From Aminobacter carboxidus (GTDB taxonomy: Bacteria > Pseudomonadota > Alphaproteobacteria > Rhizobiales > Rhizobiaceae): DNA of 64,000 bases. Made by a program: the position numbers and the translations under genes. The notes beneath the pieces were generated by a model. That model saw nothing but the letters and a program-made list of their open reading frames with translations, was not told the DNA's origin and ran no database searches. Position 1 is the stretch's first letter; the number at the start of each line of letters is the position of its first letter. The DNA lies in NCBI RefSeq assembly GCF_014863355.1, contig NZ_JACZEP010000001.1:1-64000 (forward strand). Direction: 5' to 3'. Below are positions 28,210-37,510 of the stretch, piece after piece.

Positions 28210-28962
28210 GTGGCGGACAGGCTGAAGGACAAGGTCGCGATCATCACCGGCGGTGCTGCCGGTTTCGGCGAGGGCATGGCCAGGCGTTTTGCCGAAGAGG
28301 GCGCCAAGATCGTCGTCGCCGATCTGAATGCCAGGGAAGCCGAGCGGGTTGCATCCGAGATCGGCAACGGCGCAATCGCAGTCACCACCGACGTGTCGCA
28401 ACGCGTCGAATTCGACGAGCTGGTCTATGCCGCCAAGAGCGCTTTTGGCCGCATCGACATCATGGTCAACAATGCCGGCTACACCCATCGCAACGGCGAC
28501 CTCGTCGATGTCGAGGAAGATGTCTTCGACCTGATCACCGCCGTCAACATGAAGGCGATCTACCACGCCGCCCGCGCCGTGGTGCCGATCATGGAGCGCC
28601 AAGGCGGCGGTTCGATCCTGACCACCGCTTCCACCGCTGGCCTTAGGCCGCGTCCTGGGCTGACCTGGTACAACGCCTCCAAGGGCTGGGCGATCACCGC
28701 CACCAAGTCGATGGCGGTGGAACTGGCGCCGAAGAACATCCGCGTCAACTGCCTGTGCCCGGTCGCCGGTGAGACCGGGATGCTGGAAAAGTTCATGGGC
28801 AAGGACACGCCGGAAATCCGCGAGAAGTTCAAGGCTTCGATCCCGCTCGGCCGCTTCTCAACACCCCTCGACATCGCCAACGCCGCTCTGTTCCTCGTCT
28901 CTGACGAAGCCTCGCTGATCACCGGCGTTGCCATGGAAGTCGACGGCGGGCGCTGCATTTGA
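28210..28962 (+). CDS. Short-chain dehydrogenase/reductase (SDR)
   Basis: 250 residues, classical SDR. Cofactor motif VAIITGGAAGFGEGMARRFA, acidic residue after strand 2 (VVADLN, favouring NAD), NNAG in MVNNAGYTHRNGD, catalytic Ser in TTASTAG, YxxxK as YNASKGWA, and the C-terminal GVAMEVDGGRCI. Substrate unknown; annotated relatives are often called 3-oxoacyl-ACP reductase or glucose dehydrogenase. GTG 28210 is preferred because AAGGGA lies seven bases upstream and MADRLKDKVAIIT is a standard SDR start. The next gene, a KAS III-like enzyme, begins about 110 bases downstream, possibly a functional pair. Confidence 0.85.
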   Translation: MADRLKDKVAIITGGAAGFGEGMARRFAEEGAKIVVADLNAREAERVASEIGNGAIAVTTDVSQRVEFDELVYAAKSAFGRIDIMVNNAGYTHRNGDLVDVEEDVFDLITAVNMKAIYHAARAVVPIMERQGGGSILTTASTAGLRPRPGLTWYNASKGWAITATKSMAVELAPKNIRVNCLCPVAGETGMLEKFMGKDTPEIREKFKASIPLGRFSTPLDIANAALFLVSDEASLITGVAMEVDGGRCI

Positions 28963-29071
28963 GCGCTTCTGCCGCGAGGTAACCGCGCGTTCGACCTGAA
29001 ATTGTGGTCGCAAAGCTTGACCGACGCTGCCTGAACCCTATTCCAATGGCTCAAAACCAACGGGAAACGCC

Positions 29072-30196
29072 ATGCACAGGGTTGCGATCAGCGGTACCGG
29101 CATCTTCACGCCGGAGGAAATCATCACCAACGCCGAGTTGGTGGCCTCCTACAACGAGTATGCCCACCGCCAGAACAAGCTGCACGCCGACGCCATCGAA
29201 GCCGGCGAGCGCGAGCCGATGGCGATGTCGTCGGAAGAGTTCATCGTCAAGGCATCCGGCATCGAGCGCCGCCATGTCGTCTCGAAGTTCGGCATTCTCG
29301 ATCCGGGCATCATGCACCCTGTGCTGCCCGAGCGCACTGAGGACGAACTGTCGCTGATGGCAGAGATCTCGGTCAAGGCGGCCGATGAGGCGCTGAAGAA
29401 GGCAGGCCTGACTGCCGCCGACATCGACGCCGTCATCTGTGCTGCCTCCAACCACGAGCGCGCCTATCCGGCGGTTGCCATAGAGGTGCAGCAGGCGCTC
29501 GGCATCAAGGGATTTGCCTTCGACATGAACGTCGCCTGTTCCTCGGCGACCTTCGGCATCCAGCTTGCCGCTGACATGATCCGCACCGGCTCGGCCCGCG
29601 CCATCCTGATGGTCAATCCCGAGATCACCTCCGGCCACCAGGAATGGCGCGACCGCGACTGCCACTTCATCTTTGGTGATGTCTGCACCGCCGTCGTGCT
29701 GCAGCGCGCCGACGAGGTGAAGGCGGACAACGCCTACGAGGTGCTGGCGACGCGTTGCCTGACCGAGTTCTCCAACAACATCCGCAACAACAACGGCTTC
29801 CTGCGCCGCACCCGCGAGGGCCACATGGCTGATCGGCGCGACATGCAGTTCCACCAGGAGGGTCGCAAGGTCTTCAAGCAGGTGGTGCCGATGGTTGCAG
29901 AACTGATGCTCTCCCATCTCGCCGAACAAGGCATCGCGCCGGCGGATCTGTCGCGGCTGTGGCTGCACCAGGCCAACAAGGGCATGAACGACCTGATCGG
30001 CTCGCGCGTGCTTGGCCGCGAGCCGACCCGCGAAGAGCAGCCCAACGTGCTGCAGGACTACGCCAACACCTCGTCGGCTGGCTCGATCATCGCGTTCTCG
30101 AAATTCTCCAACGACCTGCCATCAGGCTGCCTCGGCGTGATCTGCTCTTTCGGTGCCGGTTACTCCGCCGGCAGCGTCATCGTCAGGAAGCTCTAG
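29072..30196 (+). CDS. Beta-ketoacyl-ACP synthase III-like enzyme
   Basis: 374 residues, longer than FabH (about 317), the extra length lying mainly in the N-terminal third (HRQNKLHADAIEAGEREPM). Thiolase-fold KAS III with the Cys-His-Asn set visible: Cys in DMNVACSSATFGIQ, His in LWLHQANKGMNDLI, Asn in DYANTSSAGSIIAF. It should condense an acyl-CoA with malonyl-ACP or perform a related Claisen step. A -35-like TTGACC (29017-29022) and -10-like TATTCC (29039-29044) precede the start, so it may have its own promoter downstream of the SDR. An orphan role outside primary fatty acid synthesis is inferred. Confidence 0.8.
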   Translation: MHRVAISGTGIFTPEEIITNAELVASYNEYAHRQNKLHADAIEAGEREPMAMSSEEFIVKASGIERRHVVSKFGILDPGIMHPVLPERTEDELSLMAEISVKAADEALKKAGLTAADIDAVICAASNHERAYPAVAIEVQQALGIKGFAFDMNVACSSATFGIQLAADMIRTGSARAILMVNPEITSGHQEWRDRDCHFIFGDVCTAVVLQRADEVKADNAYEVLATRCLTEFSNNIRNNNGFLRRTREGHMADRRDMQFHQEGRKVFKQVVPMVAELMLSHLAEQGIAPADLSRLWLHQANKGMNDLIGSRVLGREPTREEQPNVLQDYANTSSAGSIIAFSKFSNDLPSGCLGVICSFGAGYSAGSVIVRKL

Positions 30197-30451
30197 GCTT
30201 CTCCACAAAGCCTCTCGACCACCCGGTTGGCCATGCGTTCGCAGCGCCAGCCGTTGAACGGAAACTGTCTTTTCGATGGCGGTTCGCATCAGCCGGCGCG
30301 CCCTGAACAGCGACGTCTCGCTGTCTCGGGCTTGAGCCCGGAAATCGTCGTGTCGCGCAACGCGCCGCGTCTCGCCTTTTCGTCCTGCAATGTAGATGCA
30401 ATCTTGGCAGCGTAGCTGCCCAGGAACATCATTCACAACCTGGGATCAGAC

Positions 30452-30835
30452 ATGTCTCTCAGCACTGCACGCCGCGTTGTCGGCACACTCGCTGTCGCCG
30501 CCGCCATCTTCCTGGCCGGCTGCCAGTCGGACGTCATGAAGGGCTATATCGGCCAGCCGCTGGAGTCGGTCATCATCGACTACGGCCCGCCCACGTCGGT
30601 GATCGAACTTGGCCGCGGCCAGCGCGCCTATCAGTGGAGCAAGATTTCGACAAACGCCGTTGCCGGCACGACGAGCGGCGAGTACCGCGACACCAGGCGC
30701 GGCACGCGTTATGAGGAGATGACGACTCCGGGCTATGTCGAGGAGCAGGAATGCTTCTACACGTTCTACGCCACCCGGTCCGAAGGTCGCTGGTACATCA
30801 CCAATTTCCGCAAGCCGAAGCTGGAATGCGAGTAG
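30452..30835 (+). CDS. Small lipoprotein
   Basis: 127 residues. Signal peptide with lipobox FLAGC at about residues 20-24 (MSLSTARRVVGTLAVAAAIF LAGC), so the mature protein starts Cys-Gln-Ser with a lipid anchor. The remainder has MKGYIGQPLESVIIDYGPP and YQWSKIST, a pattern seen in small rhizobial lipoproteins near BamE/OmlA-like folds. Role unknown. The 255 bases before it (30197-30451) hold no supported gene, only low-confidence minus-strand reading frames. Confidence 0.75.
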   Translation: MSLSTARRVVGTLAVAAAIFLAGCQSDVMKGYIGQPLESVIIDYGPPTSVIELGRGQRAYQWSKISTNAVAGTTSGEYRDTRRGTRYEEMTTPGYVEEQECFYTFYATRSEGRWYITNFRKPKLECE

Positions 30836-30922
30836 CGGCATAAAGGTCCTGCCGTCCCGGTGGCTGGCCATGCCGCCACCGGTTTCGGCCCTGGCCTGAG
30901 GTCTGATCGAGGGAATACGTGC

Positions 30923-31597
30923 ATGCGCATTTTGCTGCTCGAGGACGAGCCGGAGATGGCTTCGGTGCTGAAGTCGGCGCTGGCACGTCGCAATGTCATC
31001 GTCGATCACGTCGCCACGCTCGCTGATGCCGAAGCGGCGGCCGAGTTCGGGCCTTACGATGCCATCGTTCTCGATCGCCGCGTGCCGGATGGCGAAGGCC
31101 TCGACCTGATCCCCAAGCTGAGGGCGCTGCGTGTCGACGCGCCCGTCCTGATGTTGACCGCGCTCAGTGGTCTCAATGACCGTGTCGCCGGTCTCGATGC
31201 CGGCGCCGACGACTATCTGGTCAAGCCGTTTGCCGTTGAAGAGCTGATGGCGCGCCTGCGCGCGCTGCACCGCCGCCCGGTTGCGCTACGGTCCGAGCAG
31301 ACAGTGATTGGCCGTCTCACCTACGATTTCCACCATCGTGAGGCGAGCGTCGGCGACAAGCCGCTGGAACTGCTGCGGCGCGAGCAGCTGGCGCTGGAAG
31401 CACTGCTCCGCCGGCCCGGCCGCACGGTCCTGCGCGCCACGCTCGAAGAATCTGTCTACGCCATGGACGACGAGATCGGTTCCAACGCGCTCGATTCCCA
31501 TGTCTCGCGCCTGCGTCGCAAACTCGACGATGTCGCTGCAGGGGTCGAGATCAGGGCGATCCGCAATCTCGGCTATCTCTTGCGCGCCGTGGCATGA
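30923..31597 (+). CDS. OmpR-type response regulator
   Basis: 224 residues: receiver domain with acidic pair in LLLEDEPEM, phospho-acceptor Asp51 in IVLDRRVPDGEG, conserved Thr/Ala MLTA and Lys in LVKPFAVEEL; then a winged-helix DNA-binding domain (LTYDFHHREASVGDKPLEL, SNALDSHVSRLRRKLDD, IRAIRNLGYLLRA). ATG 30923 has GAGGGA upstream. Its stop overlaps the start of the kinase gene by ATGA, so the pair is coupled. Signal and targets unknown; of the QseB/TctD-like type. Confidence 0.93.
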   Translation: MRILLLEDEPEMASVLKSALARRNVIVDHVATLADAEAAAEFGPYDAIVLDRRVPDGEGLDLIPKLRALRVDAPVLMLTALSGLNDRVAGLDAGADDYLVKPFAVEELMARLRALHRRPVALRSEQTVIGRLTYDFHHREASVGDKPLELLRREQLALEALLRRPGRTVLRATLEESVYAMDDEIGSNALDSHVSRLRRKLDDVAAGVEIRAIRNLGYLLRAVA

Positions 31598-33075
31598 AGA
31601 AGTTGCGTCCCACTTCGCTGCAATGGCAGCTCGTGCGCAGGCTGATCCTGCTGCAAGCCGCGACCTTGTTCACCTTCGTCGGTCTCATCTGGCTGGTGCT
31701 GTTCCTGCTCGAGCCGCGCCTGCTCAGCGACAACGAAACCGCCGTGGAGGCTGTATCCGGCGCCGTTGCCAGGGATGCCAGTGGCAACCTCTCCTTGCGC
31801 GACACCAAGGAGATGCACGAGGCGCGGAAGAATTATCCCAATCTCTGGTTGGTCGTTCGTGACGAGGCGGGCAAGACCTTGCGACTGGGTGAGGTCCCGG
31901 ACGCCTATGCCGGGGAAGACCTTAGAATTCCGTGGGGCGTCGAGTACGCATTCCTGCGTTTCCCGGTTTATGACGTTCGGCCTGATTCTATCCTGGCCAA
32001 TCGGCAAACCGCCGCGGGAGCGGTACAAATCCTTACGTCGACAATTCTGTCCCGCACGGAGACGAACGGCGTCGACGTCACATTCCAGGTCAGTCTCGAC
32101 GGAACCCGTAACGCCGATGGACAGATCGAGTGGATGAAGATCGGTCCCACGGTTGCGCTGATCATCGTGGCGTTTCTCGCGCCTTTCTTCATCGTCATGG
32201 GGGGCACGACCCTCGTCGCCACGCCGACGGTGGTCCGCCGCTCGCTTGCCGGTCTTGTCGCGACCGCCACGCAGGCCGGCCGGATCGACATCGACAATCG
32301 TGGCGTGCAACTGCCGACCGCCAACGTGCCGGGCGAGGTCGCGCCGCTGGTCCAGGCCTTCAACAACGCGCTTTCCCGTCTCGGCCAGGGCTACGACCAG
32401 CGCAATCGGTTTCTGACCGATGCCGCCCACGAATTGCGCACGCCGATCGCAATCCTGCGCACCCGCGCCGAACTTTTGCGCGAGGACCCCGAAAGCGCGC
32501 GCTTGCTAAAGGACATCGAGCGCTTGTCGCATCTGGCGCAGCAACTGCTCGACCGTCAGGTGCTCGACCAGTCGGCAGGCGCGCGCGAAATCGTCGACCT
32601 TGTCGAATTTGCACGCCATCTCGCCGCCGACTTCGCGCCGCTGGCGCTGTCTGCCGGCTACGACTTTTCCTTCGAGCCGGCGGCTTCGATCGTGCTGGTC
32701 AACATCCAGCCGTCGCAGATCCAGCAGGCCGTCACCAATCTGCTGCGCAACGCCATCGACCACGGCGGCGGCGAGGGCATCATTTCGGTCGTGGTGGACG
32801 CCAAGGGCGGGCTGGAAATCCACGACGAAGGCCCTGGTATTCCCGACGACGAACATGAGCGTGTCTTCCAGCCGTTTTATCGCTTGCGCCCGCGCAACAG
32901 CGGTGCCGGTCTCGGGCTCAACCTTGCTCGCGAGATCGCCCGGCTGCATGGCGGCAGCATCGAAATCCTGGTTGGTCAGTGGCGCGGTGCCCGCATCAGG
33001 CTGCAACTGCCGCTGCTGCAAGGGCAAGCGGGGTTTCTCGGCGCGAAATCCGATCTGGCAAGGCAAGGCAGTTGA
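31594..33075 (+). CDS. Sensor histidine kinase
   Basis: 493 residues, partner of the preceding regulator. One N-terminal helix (about residues 20-42), a periplasmic sensor of about 140 residues, a second helix near 187-207 (VALIIVAFLAPFFIVMGG), HAMP-like linker, H-box DAAHELRTPIAIL with His279, N-box LLRNAIDHG, and G-boxes DEGPGIPDDE and GAGLGLNLAREIARLHGG. Membrane-bound, autophosphorylating. The sensor domain matches no family I recognise. Same operon as the regulator. Confidence 0.92.
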   Translation: MKKLRPTSLQWQLVRRLILLQAATLFTFVGLIWLVLFLLEPRLLSDNETAVEAVSGAVARDASGNLSLRDTKEMHEARKNYPNLWLVVRDEAGKTLRLGEVPDAYAGEDLRIPWGVEYAFLRFPVYDVRPDSILANRQTAAGAVQILTSTILSRTETNGVDVTFQVSLDGTRNADGQIEWMKIGPTVALIIVAFLAPFFIVMGGTTLVATPTVVRRSLAGLVATATQAGRIDIDNRGVQLPTANVPGEVAPLVQAFNNALSRLGQGYDQRNRFLTDAAHELRTPIAILRTRAELLREDPESARLLKDIERLSHLAQQLLDRQVLDQSAGAREIVDLVEFARHLAADFAPLALSAGYDFSFEPAASIVLVNIQPSQIQQAVTNLLRNAIDHGGGEGIISVVVDAKGGLEIHDEGPGIPDDEHERVFQPFYRLRPRNSGAGLGLNLAREIARLHGGSIEILVGQWRGARIRLQLPLLQGQAGFLGAKSDLARQGS

Positions 33076-33207
33076 GCACGTCGACGAGCCGCCCAAGACG
33101 GCGACACGGCTCAGATTGGGCTTTGCCTTGACCTCGGCGGTCGGCTTGTCTTGCGCCTCGCTCCATCACAGGTCGCTGGTGGCGCATTCTTCGAACAAGC
33201 GCTGGCG

Positions 33208-34494
33208 CTATATCCTGTCCCTCAGCGCAAACCAGTTGAGGGCGAGGAACAAAAGCGGCGTGCGGAAGCGCCGGCCGCCGGGGAAGGGCGGGATCTTCAA
33301 CTCTTCGATCAACTTGAGACGGTCGCGGTTGCCGGCCACCGTCTCGGCATAGAGCTTGCCGAAGAAATTCGACAGCATGACGCCGTGGCCGGAATAGCCG
33401 CCCATCGAAATGACGTTGGGCATCACCTCGCGTACGAACGGCTTGCGCGGCACGGTGATGCCGACATAGCCGCCCCAGCCATGGGTGATCTCGACATCCC
33501 TCAGCGCGGGGTAGATCTCGGTGATCTGCTTGCGGATGTGGATGTGGATGTCCTTGGGATCGTTGACGCCATAGATCTCGCGCCCGCCGAACAAAAGCCG
33601 TCCGTCCCTCGACTTGCGGAAGTAGCGCACGACGAAGCGGGAGTCGTCGACCGACTCGCCGCCGGGGATGACGTTCGAATCCGCGCCCAGCGGCACGGTG
33701 GCGCCGATGAACGAGCCGATCGGCATGATGTGGGAAGCACTCACCGGCTCCAGCTTGCCGCCATAGGCGTTGACCGCGATCAGGCATTTCTGCGCGGTGA
33801 TGGTGCCGCGCGGCGTCGTCACCACGACCTTGCCGCCCTGCGAGGTGATGCCGGTTGATTGCGTGTTTTCGAAGATGTAGGCGCCGGCGGCGGCCGCCAC
33901 GCGCGCGGTGCCGATCACCAGCTTGAGCGGATGGATATGGCCGGTACCGGTGTCGCGCGTGCCGCCGTAATAATGCGTCGAGCCGAGACGCTCTGCTGTC
34001 TCTTGCGCGTCCATGAAGCTGACATGCGGATAGTTGAAGCGGCTGGCCATGATTTCGGCATGGGCCTTGTAGTCGTCGACATAACGCGGCTTGTGCGCCA
34101 CCGACATCTGGCCCGGCATGTAGTCGATGTCGATGCCATTGGCGGCGGTGAACTCGAGCAGGTGTGCCTTGGCGTCCTCGGCCAGGTCGAACAGCGCCTT
34201 GGCACGGGTGAAGCCAAGCTCGCCTTCAAGCTCTTCGGCCCAGGCGCGCTGGCCGGTGCCGAGTTGGCCGCCATTGCGCCCCGAGGCACCGTCGCCGAAG
34301 CGATGCGCCTCGATCAACACGACATTGGTGCCGGCTTTGGCGAGATGCGTCGCCGCCGACAGCCCGGTGAAGCCGCCGCCGATGATGACGACGTCGGTCT
34401 GCCTGTCACCGTCAAGGGCCGGATAGTCCGGGCGGGTGCCGGCAGTGTCTTCGTACCAGGAAAGGCCGGGAGAGATAGGGGAGAGGTAGGGCAT
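33208..34494 (-). CDS. puuB: Gamma-glutamylputrescine oxidase-like FAD oxidoreductase
   Basis: 428 residues, DAO family. FAD motif DVVIIGGGFTGLSAATHLAKAG near residue 34, then GASGRNGGQLGTGQR (second FAD motif typical of PuuB/OrdL) and the C-terminal GWGGYVGITVPRKPFV and MGGYSGHGVMLSN. PuuB oxidises gamma-glutamylputrescine to gamma-glutamyl-gamma-aminobutyraldehyde with release of H2O2 and ammonia. The adjacent PuuA-like gene upstream on the same strand supports this role. The gap of about 113 bases between them contains a low-complexity, partly palindromic stretch. Confidence 0.85.
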   Translation of the reverse strand: MPYLSPISPGLSWYEDTAGTRPDYPALDGDRQTDVVIIGGGFTGLSAATHLAKAGTNVVLIEAHRFGDGASGRNGGQLGTGQRAWAEELEGELGFTRAKALFDLAEDAKAHLLEFTAANGIDIDYMPGQMSVAHKPRYVDDYKAHAEIMASRFNYPHVSFMDAQETAERLGSTHYYGGTRDTGTGHIHPLKLVIGTARVAAAAGAYIFENTQSTGITSQGGKVVVTTPRGTITAQKCLIAVNAYGGKLEPVSASHIMPIGSFIGATVPLGADSNVIPGGESVDDSRFVVRYFRKSRDGRLLFGGREIYGVNDPKDIHIHIRKQITEIYPALRDVEITHGWGGYVGITVPRKPFVREVMPNVISMGGYSGHGVMLSNFFGKLYAETVAGNRDRLKLIEELKIPPFPGGRRFRTPLLFLALNWFALRDRI

Positions 34495-34529
34495 GATGCG
34501 GAGAGGTCTCCGGTAATCTTCGAGCAGCT

Positions 34530-34607
34530 GGCGGCGAATGGTGAGCAGTGAGCAGTGAGAAGCGCGAGGCCTCTCTATTCGCTACTCACTATTCCCTATT
34601 CGCCCGT
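34530..34607. repeat. Short low-complexity repeats between puuA-like and puuB-like genes
   Basis: GTGAGCAGTGAGCAGTGAGA (34541-34560) is followed by CTATTCGCTACTCACTATTC and CCTATTCGCCC. The first part is made of GAGCAGT units; the second resembles the ATTCGCTA/CTCACTATTC tracts often seen between rhizobial genes. Complementary bits (GTGAG with CTCAC) could form a weak hairpin downstream of the PuuA gene. Confidence 0.4.
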
Positions 34608-36044
34608 TTAAACGTTGAGCAGCAAATACTCCCGCTCCCACGGACTGATCACTTCCATGAAGGTCTCGAACTCCGCCCGCTTGATCGCCGCGTAGGTGGT
34701 CGCAAACGATTGCCCCAGCAGCGACGTCAGCTCTTTGTCGCCCTCAAACAGGTCGACTGCTTCGAGCAGGCCGCGCGGCAGGTCGATCTCGTCCTCGTTG
34801 GCGGTCGTCAGCACAGGCGCTTCCGCCGGCAGCTTGTTTTTGAGGCCGATCAGTCCGCAGGCAAGCGATGCCGCCAGTGCCAGATAAGGATTGGCATCCG
34901 ACGAGGGGATGCGGTTTTCGACACGGCGGCCGCCCGGATCGGAACGCGGTACACGGAAGGCCGTGGTGCGGTTGTCGTAGCCCCATTTGTTGTTGACCGG
35001 AGCCGAGGCTGCCTGCGTCAGCCGGCGATACGAGTTCACATATGGTGCAAACATCACCAGCGCGTTCGGCACGTGCTTTTGCATGCCGCCGATGAAGTGG
35101 AAGAACGCATCGGTTTCCGAGCCGTCCGCGGCCGCAAAGATGTTGTGGCCGGTCTTCTTGTCGATGATCGACTGGTGGATATGCATCGCCGAACCCGGCT
35201 GGCCCTGGATCGGCTTGGCCATGAAGGTGGCGTAGATGTCGTGTTTCAGCGCTGCCTCGCGGATGGTGCGTTTAAACAGGAACACTTGGTCGGCGAGTTC
35301 GATCGGGTCGCCGTGGCGCAGGTTGATCTCGAGCTGGCCGGCACCTTCCTCGTGGATCAGTGTGTCGATCTCCAGGCCCTGCGCCTCGGAGAAGTGGTAG
35401 ATGTCGTCGATGAGTTCATCGAACTCGTTGACGCCGGCGATCGAATAGCCGGCACCGCCGCCGATGGGACGGCCCGAGCGGCCGACTGGCGGGGTCAGCG
35501 GATAATCCGGGTCGGGGTTCTTGCGCACGAGGTAGAATTCGATTTCGGGCGCGACAACGGGCTTGAGGCCGAGCTTGTCGTAGGCCGCCACCACGCGCTT
35601 CAGCACGTTGCGCGGGGTGAACTCGACATTGCGCCCGTCCTGGTGGACGAGGTCGCAGATCACTTGAGCGGTTGGATCGTCCTCCCAGGGCACCACCGAC
35701 AGCGTCGACAGATCAGGCACCAGCTTCAGGTCGCCGTCGTCCTCGGGATATTCGAAGCCATTACCGTCTTCGGGATAGCCGCCGGAGATCGTCATCATGA
35801 ACGGTGCCGACGGCAGCGCCAGCGCGGTGTTGGAGGTGAACTTGCTCGACGGCATCATCTTGCCGCGGGCGACACCGGCCTGGTCAGGCGTGATGCACTC
35901 TATGTCTTCGATGCCCCGCCATTCCAGCCATTCGGAGGCTTCCTTCCAGTTCTTCACCCCACGCTTGTTCTTCACGAATGCAGGCGTGCGGGCGCGAGCC
36001 CCCCGAGTGGTCGGACGGACTTCCTTCTTGGCAGGCGGCATCAT
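34608..36044 (-). CDS. puuA: Gamma-glutamylputrescine synthetase-like glutamine synthetase family protein
   Basis: 478 residues, glutamine synthetase fold. Substrate and metal motifs: VVAPEIEFYLV, IHEEGAGQLEINL, GSAMHIHQSI and NRIPSSDANPYLALAASLA. The N-terminus is extended with a charged segment (about 30 residues). In family terms this is the PuuA/GlnA3 group, which joins glutamate to putrescine (ATP-dependent), the first step of the Puu route. The PuuB gene follows downstream and the PotFGHI importer lies elsewhere in the window. Other family members act on ethanolamine or other amines, so the substrate is inferred. Confidence 0.82.
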   Translation of the reverse strand: MMPPAKKEVRPTTRGARARTPAFVKNKRGVKNWKEASEWLEWRGIEDIECITPDQAGVARGKMMPSSKFTSNTALALPSAPFMMTISGGYPEDGNGFEYPEDDGDLKLVPDLSTLSVVPWEDDPTAQVICDLVHQDGRNVEFTPRNVLKRVVAAYDKLGLKPVVAPEIEFYLVRKNPDPDYPLTPPVGRSGRPIGGGAGYSIAGVNEFDELIDDIYHFSEAQGLEIDTLIHEEGAGQLEINLRHGDPIELADQVFLFKRTIREAALKHDIYATFMAKPIQGQPGSAMHIHQSIIDKKTGHNIFAAADGSETDAFFHFIGGMQKHVPNALVMFAPYVNSYRRLTQAASAPVNNKWGYDNRTTAFRVPRSDPGGRRVENRIPSSDANPYLALAASLACGLIGLKNKLPAEAPVLTTANEDEIDLPRGLLEAVDLFEGDKELTSLLGQSFATTYAAIKRAEFETFMEVISPWEREYLLLNV

Positions 36045-36182
36045 TCACCAGATTGTCGTTGCAGATTGTTGAGTATAGCCGTGCCCCTCGAAGGAAGAAA
36101 AGGGGGGGCTGACAAGCGATTCTGATGGCTTGCGGGCGTCAAATTGCTGGTTTTGGCCCAGTTTCTGAACTAGACGAGCGCA

Positions 36183-36893
36183 ATGACCTCCATCTCGACC
36201 CACCTTTCCACCATCGGATTCGATGCCGACGACACGCTGTGGCAGAACGAACAGTTCTTCCGCCTGACGGAAAAGCATTTCGCCGAATTGCTTGCCGATC
36301 ATGGCGAGGAACAGCAGCTGATGTCGCGCCTGCTCGAGGCCGAAAAGCGCAACCTCGGCACCTACGGTTTCGGCATCAAGGGTTTTACCCTGTCGATGAT
36401 CGAGACCGCGATCGAGGTGACGGATGGCCGGGTGCCAGCTTCGGTGATCGAAAAGATCCTGGCGGCCGGCCGCGAGATGCTAAGCCATCCGATCGAGACC
36501 CTGCCGCATGTCCACGGCACGCTCGAAGCGCTCGCTGGCCGCTATCGCCTGGTGCTGATCACCAAGGGCGACCTGTTCGACCAGGAGCGCAAGCTGGCGC
36601 AGTCGGGCCTCGGCGATTTCTTCAATGCCGTCGAGATCGTCAGCGACAAGTCGCGGCCGACCTACGAGCGCATCTTCGCCCGCCATGGCGACGGGCCGGC
36701 GCGCAGCATGATGATCGGCAATTCGCTCAAGTCCGACGTCGTGCCGGCGATCGAAGCCGGCAGCTGGGGCGTCTACATCCCCCACGACCTGACCTGGGCC
36801 TACGAGCATGTCGACGAACCGACCTCAGCCGAGCGCTTCCGCAAGCTCCAGCATCTCGGCGAGCTGTCGGAGCTGCTGAAGGCCCTCGGCTGA
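36183..36893 (+). CDS. HAD-superfamily hydrolase
   Basis: 236 residues. Motif I GFDADDTLW (nucleophile and acid/base Asp), motif II VLITKGD, motif III lysine in EIVSDKSRPTY and motif IV MIGNSLKSDVVPAIE. Cap between motif I and II is helical. Likely a phosphatase of the phosphoglycolate or nucleotidase type, substrate unknown. Preceded by a short gap from the divergent puuA-like gene and followed at once by a convergent receiver-type gene, with three bases between stops. Confidence 0.88.
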   Translation: MTSISTHLSTIGFDADDTLWQNEQFFRLTEKHFAELLADHGEEQQLMSRLLEAEKRNLGTYGFGIKGFTLSMIETAIEVTDGRVPASVIEKILAAGREMLSHPIETLPHVHGTLEALAGRYRLVLITKGDLFDQERKLAQSGLGDFFNAVEIVSDKSRPTYERIFARHGDGPARSMMIGNSLKSDVVPAIEAGSWGVYIPHDLTWAYEHVDEPTSAERFRKLQHLGELSELLKALG

Positions 36894-36896
36894 CGC

Positions 36897-37343
36897 TCAG
36901 CAGCGGCCCAGCAATTTTTCGACGACGGGCTGCAGCCGCTCCGGTGTGATCGGCTTGGCGACGACGATGTCGACCGCGCTCGACAGCGACAGGCTCTCGG
37001 GCGTGCCGGCGCGGTTGGACAAAAGGATCACCGACGGCAGGTTGCTGCCAGAGGCCAGTCGCAGCGACAGGATCGACTGCATCAGCCCATCGCAATCCTT
37101 GTTGTCGCTGCCGCCATCGAGGATGATCGTGCCTGGCGCCATAATACGCAGCATCGCCATTGCGGTGTCGGGCGCTTCCGAGATCGTCTTGAGCCCGGAG
37201 CGTTCGACGATCTTGGCCACGACGACCCTGTTGATCGGCGAGCGGCCGACGACAAGCACTCGAGTAAGATCCGCGACGTGGCGATCGGGAGTGCGCGCAC
37301 TCTCATCCGGACCGCCGTCCGAATCTGGGTCTTTCCATTTCAT
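36897..37343 (-). CDS. Receiver-domain protein with degenerate acidic pocket
   Basis: 148 residues. A REC-like fold: LTRVLVVGRSPINRVVVAKI, phospho-acceptor-like Asp in TIILDGGSDNKDCDGL, Ser in VILLSN, Lys in VVAKPITPERL. The two acidic residues normally following the first strand are replaced by Gly-Arg (VVGRS), so Mg2+ binding and phosphorylation are doubtful; it may be a pseudo-receiver. N-terminal 25 residues are charged and disordered. No output domain. Convergent with the HAD gene. Confidence 0.75.
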   Translation of the reverse strand: MKWKDPDSDGGPDESARTPDRHVADLTRVLVVGRSPINRVVVAKIVERSGLKTISEAPDTAMAMLRIMAPGTIILDGGSDNKDCDGLMQSILSLRLASGSNLPSVILLSNRAGTPESLSLSSAVDIVVAKPITPERLQPVVEKLLGRC

Positions 37344-37510
37344 TGGCTTAGCCGACAGCTGAGGGGCGTCTGTTCAATGCGTGGTTGCGTTCGGTTCCTT
37401 ACGTTCGCGTCAACTGCCGGAAGTGTCAAGTAATACGCTGGAAACGGCATTCGACTTTAGTCGTAGACGATAGAATTTCGACAGTTGAACGTAGCCTTGA
37501 GCAGTGCCGC

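Noticed and set aside
30122-30436. Minus-strand frame before the small lipoprotein
   Set aside because: Overlaps the end of the KAS III-like gene, no motif, no binding site; taken as non-coding.
34548-36125. Long plus-strand frame opposite puuA
   Set aside because: Antisense of a well-supported glutamine synthetase-like gene, no domain pattern, arginine/histidine-rich shadow composition.
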